Shown in pieces: positions 33,661 through 47,400 of a stretch of DNA of 64,000 nucleotides. The notes beneath the pieces were generated by a model. That model searched no databases. It saw only the letters and a program-made list of their open reading frames with translations, and was not told the origin of the DNA. Made by a program: the position numbers and the translations under genes. The stretch covers positions 27,460,720 through 27,524,719 of the forward strand of contig OY720346.1 in NCBI GenBank assembly GCA_963082975.1, read 5' to 3'. The DNA is from Labia minor (lineage: Eukaryota > Arthropoda > Insecta > Dermaptera > Spongiphoridae). Positions within the stretch are counted from its first letter, which is position 1, and each line of letters begins with the position of its first letter.

Positions 33661-34000
33661 TTTGAGAGAGATTAATAAATATCTATATATATTTTATTAA
33701 AAATAAATATTTTTAATTTTATTTCGAAATTAAATAATAAATTTTAAAATATTTTAAATAAAAAAAAATATTAATACAAATAAAAATGGAGGCCAATTTT
33801 GACGTTTTCCATATATAATTTTCAATTAAGAAATTAATAATGAAGCTGAATGTTTCAAGAGATATCATCAATAAAACTTAATTTTTCTTTATAAATACTA
33901 TATCTAGTGTGAATTTGAAAAAAATCGTTAGAGCGGTTTTTGAGAACCAATATATATAGATAGATAGATATATACAATTTTAGCTAGCATAATAAGATAA
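33661..34000 (+). mobile_element. Helentron-like family D copy
   Basis: One core unit (TTTGAGAGAGATTAATAAAT), then a tail nearly identical to 3440-3640: CAAGAGAT, TCGTTAGAGCGGTTTTTGAG, (GATA)n and TTTTAGCTAGCATAATAAG. The close similarity to the 3-kb copy suggests recent spread. Confidence 0.7.
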
Positions 34001-34754
34001 GATATGCTTCATCCATAAATATGTTCACAAATCAAATAGATCCTTAGTCCTAGAAAAAATAAAAATTTTATTGTAGTTTTTTTCTTATATAAGATTAGTC
34101 ACACTAACAAATAGGAAAAAAATGTATTCAAAATTTCATTATTTCATTAATTCTTTCATCAAGTATTGAATTTATTTTCCTAATATATAAAATTTGGTTT
34201 TGTTAAAATTAAAAATACAATGTTCTGAAAATGTCGATAATAAAACGATATGGTATTAAAATGATTTTTTGTAAAATCCGATCGTATATTGAGACGCGAG
34301 CTAGGCAACTTGAGAACAAGAAACGAAATCTCTAGTACTAGAATTAAAAAAAATGAAATAATAAATAAAATATCTTTATAATATATATGAAAATACCTAA
34401 GAATTCCGAGATTGGATTATATTTCAATAGAGAATAAACTTAAAATAATATAATAGATGGTTATTTTTTTTAATTATTCATTTCAAAAAAATTGAGTTAA
34501 TTTTACAATAGAAACAGCTCTCATTTTTAAGATTTTATAGAAATTAATTTTCTTTTTTTTAACAGTTTTTTAATATTTAAAATGATAAGAATCAACTTTA
34601 GAAAACTTATAAATTAAAAAAATAATTTTGAATTGAAAATATTTAAAAATAATAATTAAAAAAAAATTAAACCGATATAATATAAATTAATAATATACAT
34701 AAATATTTATTATCAAAGGGGATTAAAATAAAAATATATAAAACAATTATTTTT

Positions 34755-35190
34755 CCTGTTGTGTCATATGGGTATGAAGCATGGTCTATGAGTATGGCAG
34801 ATGAGAGTAGATTTAGAGTATTTGAAAATAGGATTCTTCATTTATGGGCCAAAGAAAGATGACCTTACCGGGGAATGGCGGAGACTGTTTAACGAGGAAT
34901 TGCATGACCTCTATGCATCTTCAGACATAGTTAGGGTTATAAAATCGAGAAGGCTCCGATAGGCAGAGCAGGTGGGAGAGGAAAGAATAGCTAAAAATAT
35001 ATTGGTGGGATACCGATTGCGAAATATCTGCTTGGGAGACCAAGGACGCGTTGGATGCACAATATAGGAAGGGTCGTGTGAGAGATGGGAGAAGGTAGAG
35101 ATTGGATAGGGACACTTGGAGAAATGTGGATGCTACGGCCAAGAACTTTTGAGTTCCGTAAAGCCCCAGAGATAGATAGATAGATAGATA
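34755..35190 (+). pseudogene. Non-LTR retrotransposon relic (copy 2) with (GATA)n tail
   Basis: Plus strand: EAWSMSMADESRFRVFENRI, then several frameshifts and stops, then GRPRTRWMHNIGRVVREMGE and a final (GATA)n tail at 35171-35190. It is clearly the same element as 22515-23330. Broken and short. The tail was used as the TA insertion site of the following mariner. Confidence 0.85.
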
Positions 35191-35825
35191 CAAGGTTTGT
35201 TCAAAAGAAAGTTGAATTTTGAATTATTTGGAAAAGTATTTATTTATTCACCAATATCCATTTTGTCTCCTTCAAAGTAATTCCCCTCAGATATAATGCA
35301 CTTATGCCAGCGCTTCTTCAATCGTCAATGCACTTTTGAAATATACTTTTCGGTATGAACATCAGCTTGTTCTTCGATTTCGACTTTATCTCATCAAATG
35401 TGACAAAACGCTTTCCTTTCATTGGTCTCTCCAGTTTTTGGAATAGGAAAAAGTCGCAGGGAGCCAAATCTGGTGAATATGGTGGTTGAGGCATGATTAC
35501 GGTGTTTTCGGCCAAAAAATCACGAACAAACAATGATGTGTGAGCTGGTGCATTATCGTGGTGCAGAATGGAGCACTTTATTCCATTTTAAATGCAAAAT
35601 TAAATACAGATTCTTTAATCCATTTTTTTAAGTAAAATAATCGAAGAACACACACAAATGTGACTAGCTTTTTCAGTTGTCAAAAACAAACTACTAATCC
35701 AAAATGACTGATAAGGCCAACATATGAGAAACATATATGTACGATCATAACAAAAAAATTTCGATAATCGAATGTACATAGCCCGCGAAAATTCAAAATT
35801 CACCTTTTCTTTTGAACAGACCTAG
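35191..35825 (-). mobile_element. Internally deleted mariner with transposase C-terminus
   Basis: TIRs CAAGGTTTGTTCAAAAGAAA (left) and TTTCTTTTGAACAGACCTAG-like (right, inverted), with TA at both borders. On the minus strand 35318-35533 encodes the C-terminal transposase with PYSPDLAPCDFFLFQKLERP, including the third catalytic Asp. The first two catalytic Asp residues are missing, so it is non-autonomous. Confidence 0.88.
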
Positions 35826-37555
35826 TATATATTTTGATTTAAGGTATAGATCTTATAATGGGATAGGGTATGGTTTCATCAATTAGGTATCTATAAACTT
35901 ATAAATATTAATTAAATTTTACGATAGTTATAATAAAACATAATAAATTAATTTATGTATGGTAAATTGCATTTTATTACTATTAATTTATATTATTTAA
36001 AAGATTATTTACCTGGCTCAGGTATTGATGTTTATACACAGATCGATCGTTTAATCAAAACAAATATTTAAAAAAATGTTGCGACATGCACTCCGTGAGG
36101 GCCGAATGTGAACTGAGTGAATGACGAAGGGAAACTGCTTTTTCATATCATTACAGTTTGTATACAACTATCAACCGCTAATTTCTCCTTTGCGATATAT
36201 CTTCATTAATGAAAATATAATCTTTTAGTATAAATATTCTCATCATATATTGTTTTACCTTTTAATTCTTATTTAAAATAAATCACGAATTTTATAATTA
36301 TACGTTTATATATGTATTATATAAGAAAAAGAAGAAGCTTACCGGAATGTGTGAGACTGTTCTCATGCTTGATTAAGTAACTGTACTTTATCCAAGTAAC
36401 CGGCTAAGCTAAGTAGGAGATATAGAAAGAAGCGTCAAATAAAAAAAAGATACCTTTACCTTAACCTCGAAGGTCATATGTTGTTCTACTTTCCTAACTT
36501 GAATAATTTTGAATATTTATGAAAGTAATGACAAAGAAAAGGGGTGGAAGGAGAATGATAAGAGTTAAAATAAAAAAATACAATAATTTTAAAAATATTT
36601 ATTAAAATCTAAAATAAATTTGGTTTTCTTTTAATTTATTTATATAATTTATTTAAAAAAATTAATGATTAATTTATTAATTTTATTTTTTTTTATATTT
36701 CTTATATTTTCATATATATGTATAAATATTCAATCACTACAAAATATAACATAAAAGCAATATAAATAAAAACATCACATAACTTTCACTGTTTTTCATA
36801 GTGAATGGCAAATCAATCAAGAGTTATAATGTAACTGACCTAATGAAATTTTGTAAGAAATAGAAGGGGTAAAAATTATAGTTAAAAAACTTTTCTTTTT
36901 GGATTAATTATTCAATTAAAAATTAATAAATTTCGAACTCAAAAAATAATCCCATTCAATAACTACCCAGAGCCAATTAAACCCCCCCAAATTCTTATTC
37001 TTTTTTAATTCCTTCTCATATCTGATTTTACATTAACTTCAATTCTGAATTGTTGGTCTAACTATTCACTATTAGTTAAATTAATTTTTCTTATAATAAA
37101 CTTTACACAATTCTAATCTAGGTTTTCCACTCAATTGAGAGTGAGATGGTTAACATTGTTTACAATAAAGTGATTAGTAGTATATAAAGTTCTTTCACCA
37201 TATAAATATAAGGTAAAACCGAGGAATATGACGCACAATTCGGTTTTTTTTTCTAAATCTCAAATGATAATACCTATTATGACATTATTATTAGAGTTAA
37301 TGGTTTCTTTGACTATTAGGTAGCAAAAATAGCAGCGCTTTATTGTTAAAATAAGTACTACTAAAATTTACAAAAATAAAAAAAGTAAACTTTTAGGCAA
37401 TATCCCTAACAGGGGTATATTGCGGAACCGGTGTGGTGATTATTGCTTATTTGAAATTACTTGTAAAACATAAAATAAAAACTCATAAAGTTTAAATGTT
37501 TAAATATTTAATTTGATTAGTTTTAAGAATTACAAGAGTAAATATTTTAAATACT
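35826..37555. other. Intergenic; possible distant 5' UTR exon of the 29.7-kb gene
   Basis: No coding gene seen. On the minus strand around 36112, CTCAGTTCACATTCGG has an initiator-like TCAGT, and ~95 bp downstream GAGCCAG|GTAAATAA at ~36015 is a good splice donor. This block is less AT-rich than its neighbours. It could be the non-coding first exon expected for the gene at 29680-30532, but the distance (5.5 kb) makes it tentative. Confidence 0.35.
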
Positions 37556-37665
37556 AGGGCAGATCAATAAGTCTACGACTTTTTGATTGAAATACAGGTT
37601 TTTGGATAAAAAATTATTCATTTTTCAACGTAGTCTCCTTACACTTCGTTTCAATTATTTTATCC
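37556..37665. mobile_element. Solo mariner terminus
   Basis: AGGGCAGATCAATAAGTCTA then CGACTTTTTGATTG, followed by TTTTTCAACGTAGTCTCCTT, resembles the left end and subterminal part of mariner elements. No right end or transposase was found nearby. Confidence 0.5.
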
Positions 37666-38512
37666 TTCCAAAAGTAAACAATGAGGAATATGTGAATAAA
37701 TATGTCTTAATATTACTTTTAAAGAATGTAGAAAGATGAAGAGAAAACCCTATACTACTTACCTACTTACCCTAAAATTGCAATATAGATCAAATTACGA
37801 GCCTGATATGATTAAATTTCATTTGTGTTGATCAAAATGGTGGACAAAAGAAATCCTTACGCGACGGTTCGTATATAACTAAAGTAGACGTACTTTACTT
37901 AGTTTTCGAGTTATAGTAAACGTACCATTTTTTCCTTATATAAAGAGAGTTTTTTAGTAGTTCAAACTTTAAAATAAACTATAACAATTAATTAAACTAG
38001 CCTTATTTGAAAGCTGATGAAATAATATTTTAATCATTGATCATTGAGCCAAAAATTCAGCGGTAAAGCATTCTTTTGATTAAATGTATATGTTAATAAA
38101 TAAATAAATTAATTAATGAATCCAAGTCTTTTCCGACAAAACCTTACATCCAGAAAATTAAACTGTTTGGTGCTCTTTAAGTGTCGGCGTAATAATTGAT
38201 TGAAAAACGATGATGTATAGTCAACGCTGAATTGTATAGAGACATTGTTATTACTTTATTACTTCATTTGGCTATCATTTATCTTGAACTTTCATCAGGA
38301 CTGATCTTCATACCATTCATTGCGTTATACAATTAATTTACTCAAGAAACATTTGGTGAACAAAACTCAAGAGACATGTTAATTCGTTACCAAGATCGAA
38401 TGAACTAACCCTAATGGATTATTTTCTTTAGGATTATATTAAGTCCCTTATCAATGAAAATAAAGCAGAGGTTTTTGGAATACAAGATGAGCGAATTAGA
38501 TAAATTGTTAAG

Positions 38513-38752
38513 AAAATTGGAAAACCTGATGCACTAAATTGCGGCGGCCTCCTTGCTAAAATCATATCTAAATATTATTGAAATGAATTTTTTTCCAATA
38601 AAATCAGTTTTATTAATATTAAAAATATTTTTAAAATTGGAAAACCTGATGCACTAAATTACGGCGGCTTCCTTGCTAAAATCATATCTAAATATTATTG
38701 AAATTAATTTTTTTTCAATAAAATCAGTTTTATTAATATTAAAAATATTTTT
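38513..38752. repeat. Tandem duplication of a 120-bp unit
   Basis: Lines of sequence 120 bp apart are almost identical: both start AAAATTGGAAAACCTGATGC and contain GCGGCGGCCTCC/GGCGGCTTCC, CTTGCTAAAATCATATCT and ATTAATATTAAAAATATTTT. There are fewer than ten differences. Upstream, 38400-38520 has a slightly coding-like composition but only very short frames. Confidence 0.85.
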
Positions 38753-40539
38753 CTTTGATTTATTTAAAAAAAAACACTATTTATAAATTAGATAGAGTTG
38801 ATATATTTTATATTAATAAAATATATATTAATAATATAATAATCAAATAAAACAAAGAAAATATTAATTTTTATCTTTGTATTTTTTATAATCAGCTTTT
38901 ACTAAATATATGGAATTTGTACTTGAAAAAATTAAAAAAAAGAAAACCAATTATTGATACATACATATGTATGTTTAAATTATCTATAATATAAACTTTA
39001 TTTTATGAGAGATAATTTCTCAATGATTATTATTTTTTTTTATCGACAAATATTAAGTTATTCTGAAGAATCATTCCAAGCACACATGTTATAATAATAA
39101 TTAGAATTTTATTATTTTAAAAATATATTTAATAAGAAAGTGATATACCGAAAGTATTTGATAGCCGGAACAAATCACTATTGGTTGCCTCAAAATACCT
39201 ATAAAATTTTCTTAAAATTCTTTTTTGAAAACTACTTATTAAATTATTTAAAAGAAAAATATCTTTATTATTTCATGAAATTCTAGTGAAACTTCTCAAA
39301 TGTTCTTTAAATAATATTTCTTTTTGATTTCTCATCAAACAAAAATAATAATTTAGAATAATTTAAATTTGTTTCTAAACCGGTTCCCATTATTTTATTT
39401 TTAAACAAATTAGAAATTATTATTTTTTTACATTTAATATCGCATTATTGATAATATTTCATTCATCAGATTATATAATTTTCTAAATCTTCATTTAAAT
39501 AATAAATAATGCAAATGTTCATTTTAACCATTTAATTAAATTTAATAATATAACCTGTAAAATTGTTACAACAATATCATGACCTTCATTTTTCTAGTTT
39601 GTTTATAATTGAATTAATTTGTTTATCCATGGCAATATTTGTTGGAACATATTTAAATAATTTATATTTTATTTTTATATAAAGACTATTGTTCATCTTA
39701 AAATGAACAGTATGTATATGGATATACTTATGTAAATATATATAAGTTGATACAAGAATAGTATTCATATAGGTAGAATAAAATAACTAAATTCATTACA
39801 TTATCTCTATCCTAAATATTTATTAAATAATTTGATGTATATACATTTGAAAAATAATTTATAGACCTATATACTATTCTATATATATATAATAATCATT
39901 ATGATTTTATTAAGATGACTTGCGAATAATATTACTGACACTATTTTTTTATAACTGTTTCATTTGGTATTTTTTATAACTATTATTATTAAAAATAATT
40001 CGTGATTTTTCTCTTGTAACAAATTCCATTTAAGAATTAGATCTATCTTCAATCTAGCTATAATTTTGGTTTTGGCTTTGGATAATTCTCTTTTGTTAAG
40101 TATAATTATTTATTATTTATTTTATTTTAAAAAATAAGAATATGTGATTAAGAAAGATGGTATCCAGTGTTTTTCAAACCATCATATTTTTTTTATGATA
40201 TTAAACAAACAAATTGCAAATAGTGATAAATAACTGCTGAAAATTTTTACATCTATCCACTTTCGTATTTTTTATTCATAAAAAGTAAATATTGACAAAT
40301 AATTTATCTATTTAGATTTTTTCTTTCTTTTTAATTTGGTGTTTGTTTTGTTTGTAATGTAATTTGTTTTTATTTTCTTTATCATTTATATTATTTATAA
40401 AATAAATTGTAGAGCACTATATTATTTTTAATAATATATGAAATTAAAGACAATAATTAAATTTAATATAAAAAAAATCATTATAATAATTATTAAAGAT
40501 TTTATAAATTAAATATTACAAAAATATATGAGCAAAACG
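38753..40539. other. Gene-free AT-rich intergenic sequence
   Basis: No gene, terminal repeats or other structure recognised. Confidence 0.5.
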
Positions 40540-40846
40540 CAGTGGTGGTCTAAGGCTAAAGCGGGCTCTAGGGAACATTGTAATTCAATGCATATTTTTC
40601 GTGTTTGGTAGTTTGGTTTTAAAAGCATGGTGACACTTAGAGTCAAATTGACAAATCTAAAATGTTTAAGAGCCAAATCGGGAAAAAACCTTTTTATTTT
40701 TTTGGCATATATTATGTAGGCCTATTTAATTATCGGATTCTAGGAGAAAATAAAGGGAAAATAATATACAAGTAGAAAAATTTTCGGGCCTACTAAAATT
40801 ACGGGCCCTAGACACTTGCCGATTTAGGCAACCTAGTCCGCCCCTG
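40540..40846. mobile_element. hAT-type MITE (CAGTGGTGGTCTAAGG ends)
   Basis: Left end CAGTGGTGGTCTAAGGC; right end CCTAGTCCGCCCCTG, inverted and degenerate. Flanks GCAAAACG and GCATAACG agree at 7 of 8 positions. The 307-bp interior is non-coding. Confidence 0.75.
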
Positions 40847-41338
40847 GCATAACGCTAATTTCATTTATGAAATTTATAATAGAAAAAGTTATCAAACAAA
40901 TAAATTTTTTTTATAATTTCTAAATAAATAATATATTAATAAAAAAAAAAATAAATTTAAAATAAAAACAAGAATCTAAAATTTCCAAAAGAACCTTTTA
41001 AAATTATATAAACTATAATATTTACTTTCTTAGTTATAATAAAATTGCACCTCTATCCTAAATATAATTTTACTAAATCTTGTATTGTTGTAAATATACT
41101 AACATTTAAATATTTATATTACATTTAAATCCAATACAATCAATTCAAATGGATTACTCATAATTATTAATTTAATATGATTGCACAATAATAGATTTTA
41201 TAAATACAAAATATGTTGATTCAGTTATCTTTTATCATTTAATCATCCGAATGTATTTTATATATATATTATCTCTCATCTTATAATTAAATGAAGAATA
41301 AGTTGAATTTATGCAAATTAATCAGAATTGATTGAGTG

Positions 41339-41350
41339 TGCGCATGCGCA
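41339..41350. promoter_or_regulatory. NRF-1-type site in the alpha-mannosidase promoter/5' UTR
   Basis: TGCGCATGCGCA is a perfect palindromic match to YGCGCAYGCGCR, 121 bp before the start codon. It is set in otherwise AT-rich DNA where such a word is not expected by chance. It is likely a promoter-proximal activator site of the gene. Confidence 0.55.
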
Positions 41351-41470
41351 TTTGTATATATCTATGGAATCTGGTTTCGATCCTTTTGGTGTTTGTGGGT
41401 GTTTGTCTGTTCACTTCACTTGCCGAACTCAATCGGCATCAACGGCATCAACATTACAATAGCCATTAAA

Positions 41471-44400
41471 ATGAATATATCATTAGTTTTGTTAATATTA
41501 GCTCTAAATTTAATTAATATTCATTCGAAATCTATACATATTAAAAAAAATGATCGAACAAAAGGTTTGCCACATGCATCAGTTTGTGGCTATGATGTAA
41601 GTAAAATATTTATTATTTAATTTACATGAAATAAAATAATAATAAATAATATATTATATAAAATGAAATTTCAACTAATTATTTATTACATTTTCTTTAC
41701 CTTGACTTGTTTATACTGTCATTTTATTTTAATTTAATCAATTTTTTTAAAAATAATTTATAACTAATATCTTTAATATATGGTATTATAACTCAAATTA
41801 AATGTATAGTCTTCGTAATTTCAATAATAGATAAGCACTTTATTTTTTAGTAACGAAAATGGCACTTAAATCTTATTTATACAAAAAAAAACAATCATTC
41901 AATTGTGTGAAAGTTGTTTTTTATTTTTATACTAAAAAATTAAAAATGTAGATATTTTTTTAAAGAAATATTTAAGAAATGAAAGTGAAAAGATCCTCCT
42001 CCCTCTTATATGGATGACCAAAGATATTTTTTAATTCAAATATTTAATTAATAGCTGATTTAACAAATAGATGGCAGAAGTATGCATTTTTTTATTGTTA
42101 TTTGGGGATGAAAAAGGAAATGTACTTATATGAAAATTACAATGAGAGGAGCATCACACTACTTTCATTTATGAAAATAAAAATAAACTAATTAATTATT
42201 ATAATTATTAAATTTTATTTGATATATTTTTAGAACATTAAAATTAAATTTTGTTTCTATTTTTAAATTTATAATTTTACCTAGGTGTTTGAAAATTATT
42301 TTTTTATTATTGTGTTTTAGAAAATTATATTAATTCAATTTATTATCATTTTTTTAAGAAAAACATTAATGACCTTTCCTTGAGTGAATCAATTTAGATA
42401 TAGAGATGAAATAAATCTGTTTACAAAACGTTTTTATAAAGTTTAATAAATTTAATAAATGTTGAAAAAATAACAAATTTAAGCCGCCAATTCAGTTTCG
42501 TCAAAACTAATTAAAATATTTCTCTCATATTTTTAACCGGTTTTAATATGTATAGTTCCATTAATATCAAATTTAATAATTGAATCAGAAATTATAACCA
42601 TTTATATATTATTTTTAGTAAGATATTCACAAATAGAATAAAATAATGAATTAAAGTCAAATGAAACTGGTATCATGTAAATGACCTAACAATGGACTGG
42701 TTTCTGAATCCCACTGAACATGTTAGGCAGTGGCGTACCTAGGGGGGGGGGGGGGGGTGCGGTCCGCACCGGGCGGCACTTATCTTGGGGCGGCATTTTT
42801 TATATTAGTTATAGTTGTAAAAAGCAACTTACTCATTTCATATTTATTTTTTTTCTTTTTTGAATAGTAAATGATTATTATGATTATTATAAGTTTACTA
42901 TTTGATTTATATAAATTATGATTAACTATATGATTTCGAATATTATTCCTCGGTGTATATAAATGCATTTTAGTGTAAATTTTGAATTCTAATTCCAAGA
43001 TCAGGATAATAATTTTATTTTATTGTATTCATTAAAATTGTTGAATTCGTAAACGCATCTTTACGATTTTGTTTGGCAATTTTTCCTAACTAAAATTTTT
43101 TGATATCAGTTTATAAATGTCATTCTTTTGAAAAGTTTATATGATTACTTTGAAGTGATATACCAATATTTTTTTAAATCATCGATTTTTCTTTTGAAAA
43201 GCAGGGCCGGCGGAAAAAATATAAATATAAATTTGAGAGCATTATACACGATTTTTCTAGTATGAAAGCTAGAAGAGTAAATATTATATTAATATGTTTA
43301 CGAGTGCATACAAATATGTGTAAAAAATTTACTCTGTGTATTAATTAATATTGATTAAATAACTTAATAATTTATTTATAAGTATTAATTTATAAAAACC
43401 ATTATTTGATTGACTTATAATAAAAAGGGCGGCAAACTGGAGATAGTCCCGGGCGGCAAAAGTTCTAGGTACGCCACTGATGTTAGGCCTATTTTAAATT
43501 TCGATTTGATTAATTATCTATTTCTAGAAAATCTTGTTAATCGATGTCAATCAATTTTAACAAATTATTTTGAATATTATATTATTATATGTGATCAAGC
43601 ATATTTAATATCAGAGTTGAATTTAATTATTATTTTTTTATTATTATTCACAGTCTTGTCCTAAACCTGTAACTGGAAAATTAAATGTTCATTTGATTGC
43701 TCATACCCACGATGATGTTGGCTGGCTTAAAACAGTTGATCAATATTATTATGGAGGTAGATAAAAAATATTTATTATTTTATTACAAAATAATCAACAT
43801 TTGTTCAATTTATTTATACATTTATTGTTTGTTTAGCAAGAAATAATATACAGAAAGCTGGTGTTCAATATATCCTGGATTCGGTTGTACAGGAACTTTT
43901 AAAAGATCCATCTAAAAAGTAAATATGTAAATTTTTTATAGTCATTTTGATTGTAAGCATTTATATAAGAATATTCTAATACAAATACTATCTATAGCTT
44001 AACAGGAAATAAATTATTTAATCAAATAAATTAACAATTTAGGTGTAAGTTAACTTTGACTATATTATCTAAGCATAGTATTATTCAATATTCGATTTTA
44101 ATAATTCTTAATACCTTTTCATTAAAGAATATTCTCTTTTCTAATAAATTCATTTGTGTAATTTTTTCATTTTGTTCAGTAAAAAATTTATTAATGAATG
44201 TTTTCGATTCATATAATAATAATTAAAAAAAAATATAATAATAATAATTGTAATTAATACTATTATGAAAAATTTATTTTATATTATTTAAATATTGAAT
44301 GAAATTAAAACTTAGAAGATAAAATTATCATTATATATGATTATTTTTTGTATTATGATATTAAAATCATAATAGGCCAGGACAACAAAAGAACTGACTT

Positions 44401-47400
44401 TAATGAATTATATAATAAAAATATAAATTTAAATTTTTAGATTTATATATGTAGAATCTGCTTTCTTTATGAAATGGTGGCAAGAACAAGATGATCAATT
44501 AAAACGACAAGTTAAGGATTTGGTTAACTCAGGTCAATTGGAATTTATTGGAGGTGGCTGGTCAATGAATGACGAAGCTACAACACATTATCAATCAACT
44601 ATTGATCAATTCGCATGGGGACTCAGGTTGGTTTAAATTATTTTTCATTTTTATTTACATTTTCTTTTATTGCAAATGTATTATAAATACTTTTGAACAT
44701 AGTAAGAAAATATTTATTTATTAGCTCGTTAATTAATATTTTTAATTTATTTATTTATTAAGATTCATTATTTAATATTTTATTTTACCAAGATCTAATT
44801 TATATCAGGGAAGAAATGCTTATAGTAGCTTTTTTAGGGTTATCATTATATATGCTTATCAAATATTAATTTCTTGGAAAATATAATTTTAATTTAATAA
44901 TATTAATATATATATATAATGTATCATAAAAATTGATATAAATTTGAAAGTTATACATTTTTTCTTATGCCAAATTAACATAATTGAAATGATTTTCAAT
45001 TAATTATTTGTTTAAAAAATGCAGCGATTTAGTTAATTTAAATATATATATATAATCTTGATATTATCTTAACATTAAGTGCATGGATTTATAATAAATG
45101 TAAACAATTAGATAAACATATAAACAAAAATATAATAAAAAAATAATCAGTGATTTGCACTGGCAAATGTTAAAGTGCTGTCTTTGATGAAGATAATACT
45201 CGGAAATAAATAAAATAAAATTCAAATGTAAAATAATCTGATACTAATTAAATAATAATCATCAACTAATAAACTTTTTAAAAATTATAATTTTATTGAA
45301 AAAATAGTTTAATTTCTAAGAATAACTCCATATTTAAGAAATATTTTTTTGTATTACTCTTTTATAAAAAAAGATATTAAAAACCTATGACCTAAACAAA
45401 ATAACTTAAATGACATTTTAATTAAACAATCCATTTTTTCTTTTCAATATTATGAACTATTTGAACAGAACAAATTTGTAGACAAATTTTTAAATTATAA
45501 ATAATAATAAGTGACCGGAAGCTTAGCCGCGCGGTTAAAGTGTCTGGTCCGCCGACTCGAGTTCGAGGGATCGAACCTCGGCGAGTGCATCGATATATTT
45601 AAATAAAAATAAAAATAATAAACAATTCTGAGAAAACTGGCTAAATGGAGATATATTCCGAAAAAGCCAAAGAAAATTTACCTTCTCAGATATTTCAATT
45701 TACAATTTTTGATTGGTACTATTTAACAATAGATTTTTAAAAAATAAAATTAAAAAATATATAATAGATCTAAGTTACAGTTTTTATTTAAAAACTCAAA
45801 ATACTAGTAAAATCACACCCACACACAATTAGTATTATTTAAAGAATATTTAAATAATTTTGTCTTACTTTTTGAAACTTTTAATTTTAAATTATTTATT
45901 TTTTATTATAGAAAACTTAATGATACTTTCGGTTCTTGTGGACGACCTCGTGTTGGATGGCAAATTGATCCATTTGGACATTCAAGAGAATTTGCATCTA
46001 TTCTTAGTGGTATTGGTTATGATGGCCTCTTTTTAGGAAGAATTGATTATCAAGATAAATCATATCGTCTTGAAAATAAAGAAATGGAACAAATATGGTT
46101 GTCAAGCGAAAATTTAGGTAAATTCAATAATTTACAATATAATTATATGTATATTTAATTGTATAATTTTTATTGAATTTTCTAAAAAGGTAAATCTCGA
46201 GAGTTGTTTACTTCCGTATTATATAATAATTATGCACCGCCACCAGGATTTTGCTTTGATATTTTATGTCAAGATGAACCCATTATTGACGACAAACGCA
46301 GTCCTGATTATAATGTTGATGCAAAGGTAAGCATATAAAAACATTAAAATTGGTGGCTAAAAAGTTAATATTATAAAGTTATTATATAGGAGTACAAAGA
46401 AGTATCTACCGTTTTCTATTCAAAATTACAAATTTATTGTAAAAAACGGTCGAATCAACGTGACTATGCTGGCTGGGTCCCAATATTATCTTAAAAATAA
46501 GAAAACAAAGAAATATTAATTTTTAACTATTAATTATAAATTCCACTCGTTGTATGAATAAAAACTACATCCTATTAAAATGAATAAATAATTTACTGAT
46601 AGAGTCACTAGGGAATAAATTTAAAATTTGATATTTGTTTAAAATTCTTGAAATTAAAATTGATAATATCTACACAATTATTTTTTGTTTTTAAAATATT
46701 TTAAATTAAATTATTAAATTATATTTATTAAACATAAGTAATTTCTAGCCATTATACACGTGTATATGAGGGCAATTCACAAAGTAGGTTACGTTTTGGA
46801 ATTAAGATAAAACTAGTACAGTAAAATGTTTTATATTATATACATTTGAAAGAGAAACTAGAATACTATTTTTCTACATAATCGCCAAAAAAGTTGAGAT
46901 ATTTATCGAAACGATGAACGAGCTTCGAAATTCCTTCCTCATAGAAATCCGCCGGCTGAGTGTTGAGCCAATCAGTCACGGTCACCCGGAGATCGTCGTC
47001 GTCAAGATCAATGAAAAAATTAGAGGAAACTGTCGTTTCACCATAACCGAACTTTCCTTCAGTTTTCCGCAAATTTCATGCACTTTATTGTACGAAATTG
47101 TTTCTCAAAAGTTAGGCTACCATAAGTTTTGTGCCAGGTGGGTACCAAAGCTTCTGACAGACCATCACAAGGGTCAGCAAATGGCTGCCTCTTTGTCATT
47201 TTTGGAGGCCTACGAGTACTACGGTGATTCATTCCTTGATCGAATCGTAACGGGAGACGAGACTTGGGTGAAACAGGTGACGTGTTAGACGGCGTATTTC
47301 TATGAGGAAGGAATTTCGAAGCTCGTTCATCGCTTCGATAAATGTCTCAACTTTTTGGCGATTATGTAGAAAAATAGTATTTTAGTTGCTCTTTCAAATG

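Noticed and set aside
35318-35533. Transposase-like frame on the minus strand
   Set aside because: Only the C-terminal part with the third Asp is left, inside a deleted mariner with TIRs.
45511-45625. Possible functional tRNA gene from good A-box and B-box words
   Set aside because: The same unit with a shared non-tRNA 3' part and A-rich tail recurs at 23490-23605, and no proper acceptor stem can be closed. A SINE is the better explanation.
46866-47288. Overlapping frames on both strands with transposase-like segments in the alpha-mannosidase intron
   Set aside because: They belong to a rearranged mariner with missing catalytic centre, not to host genes.
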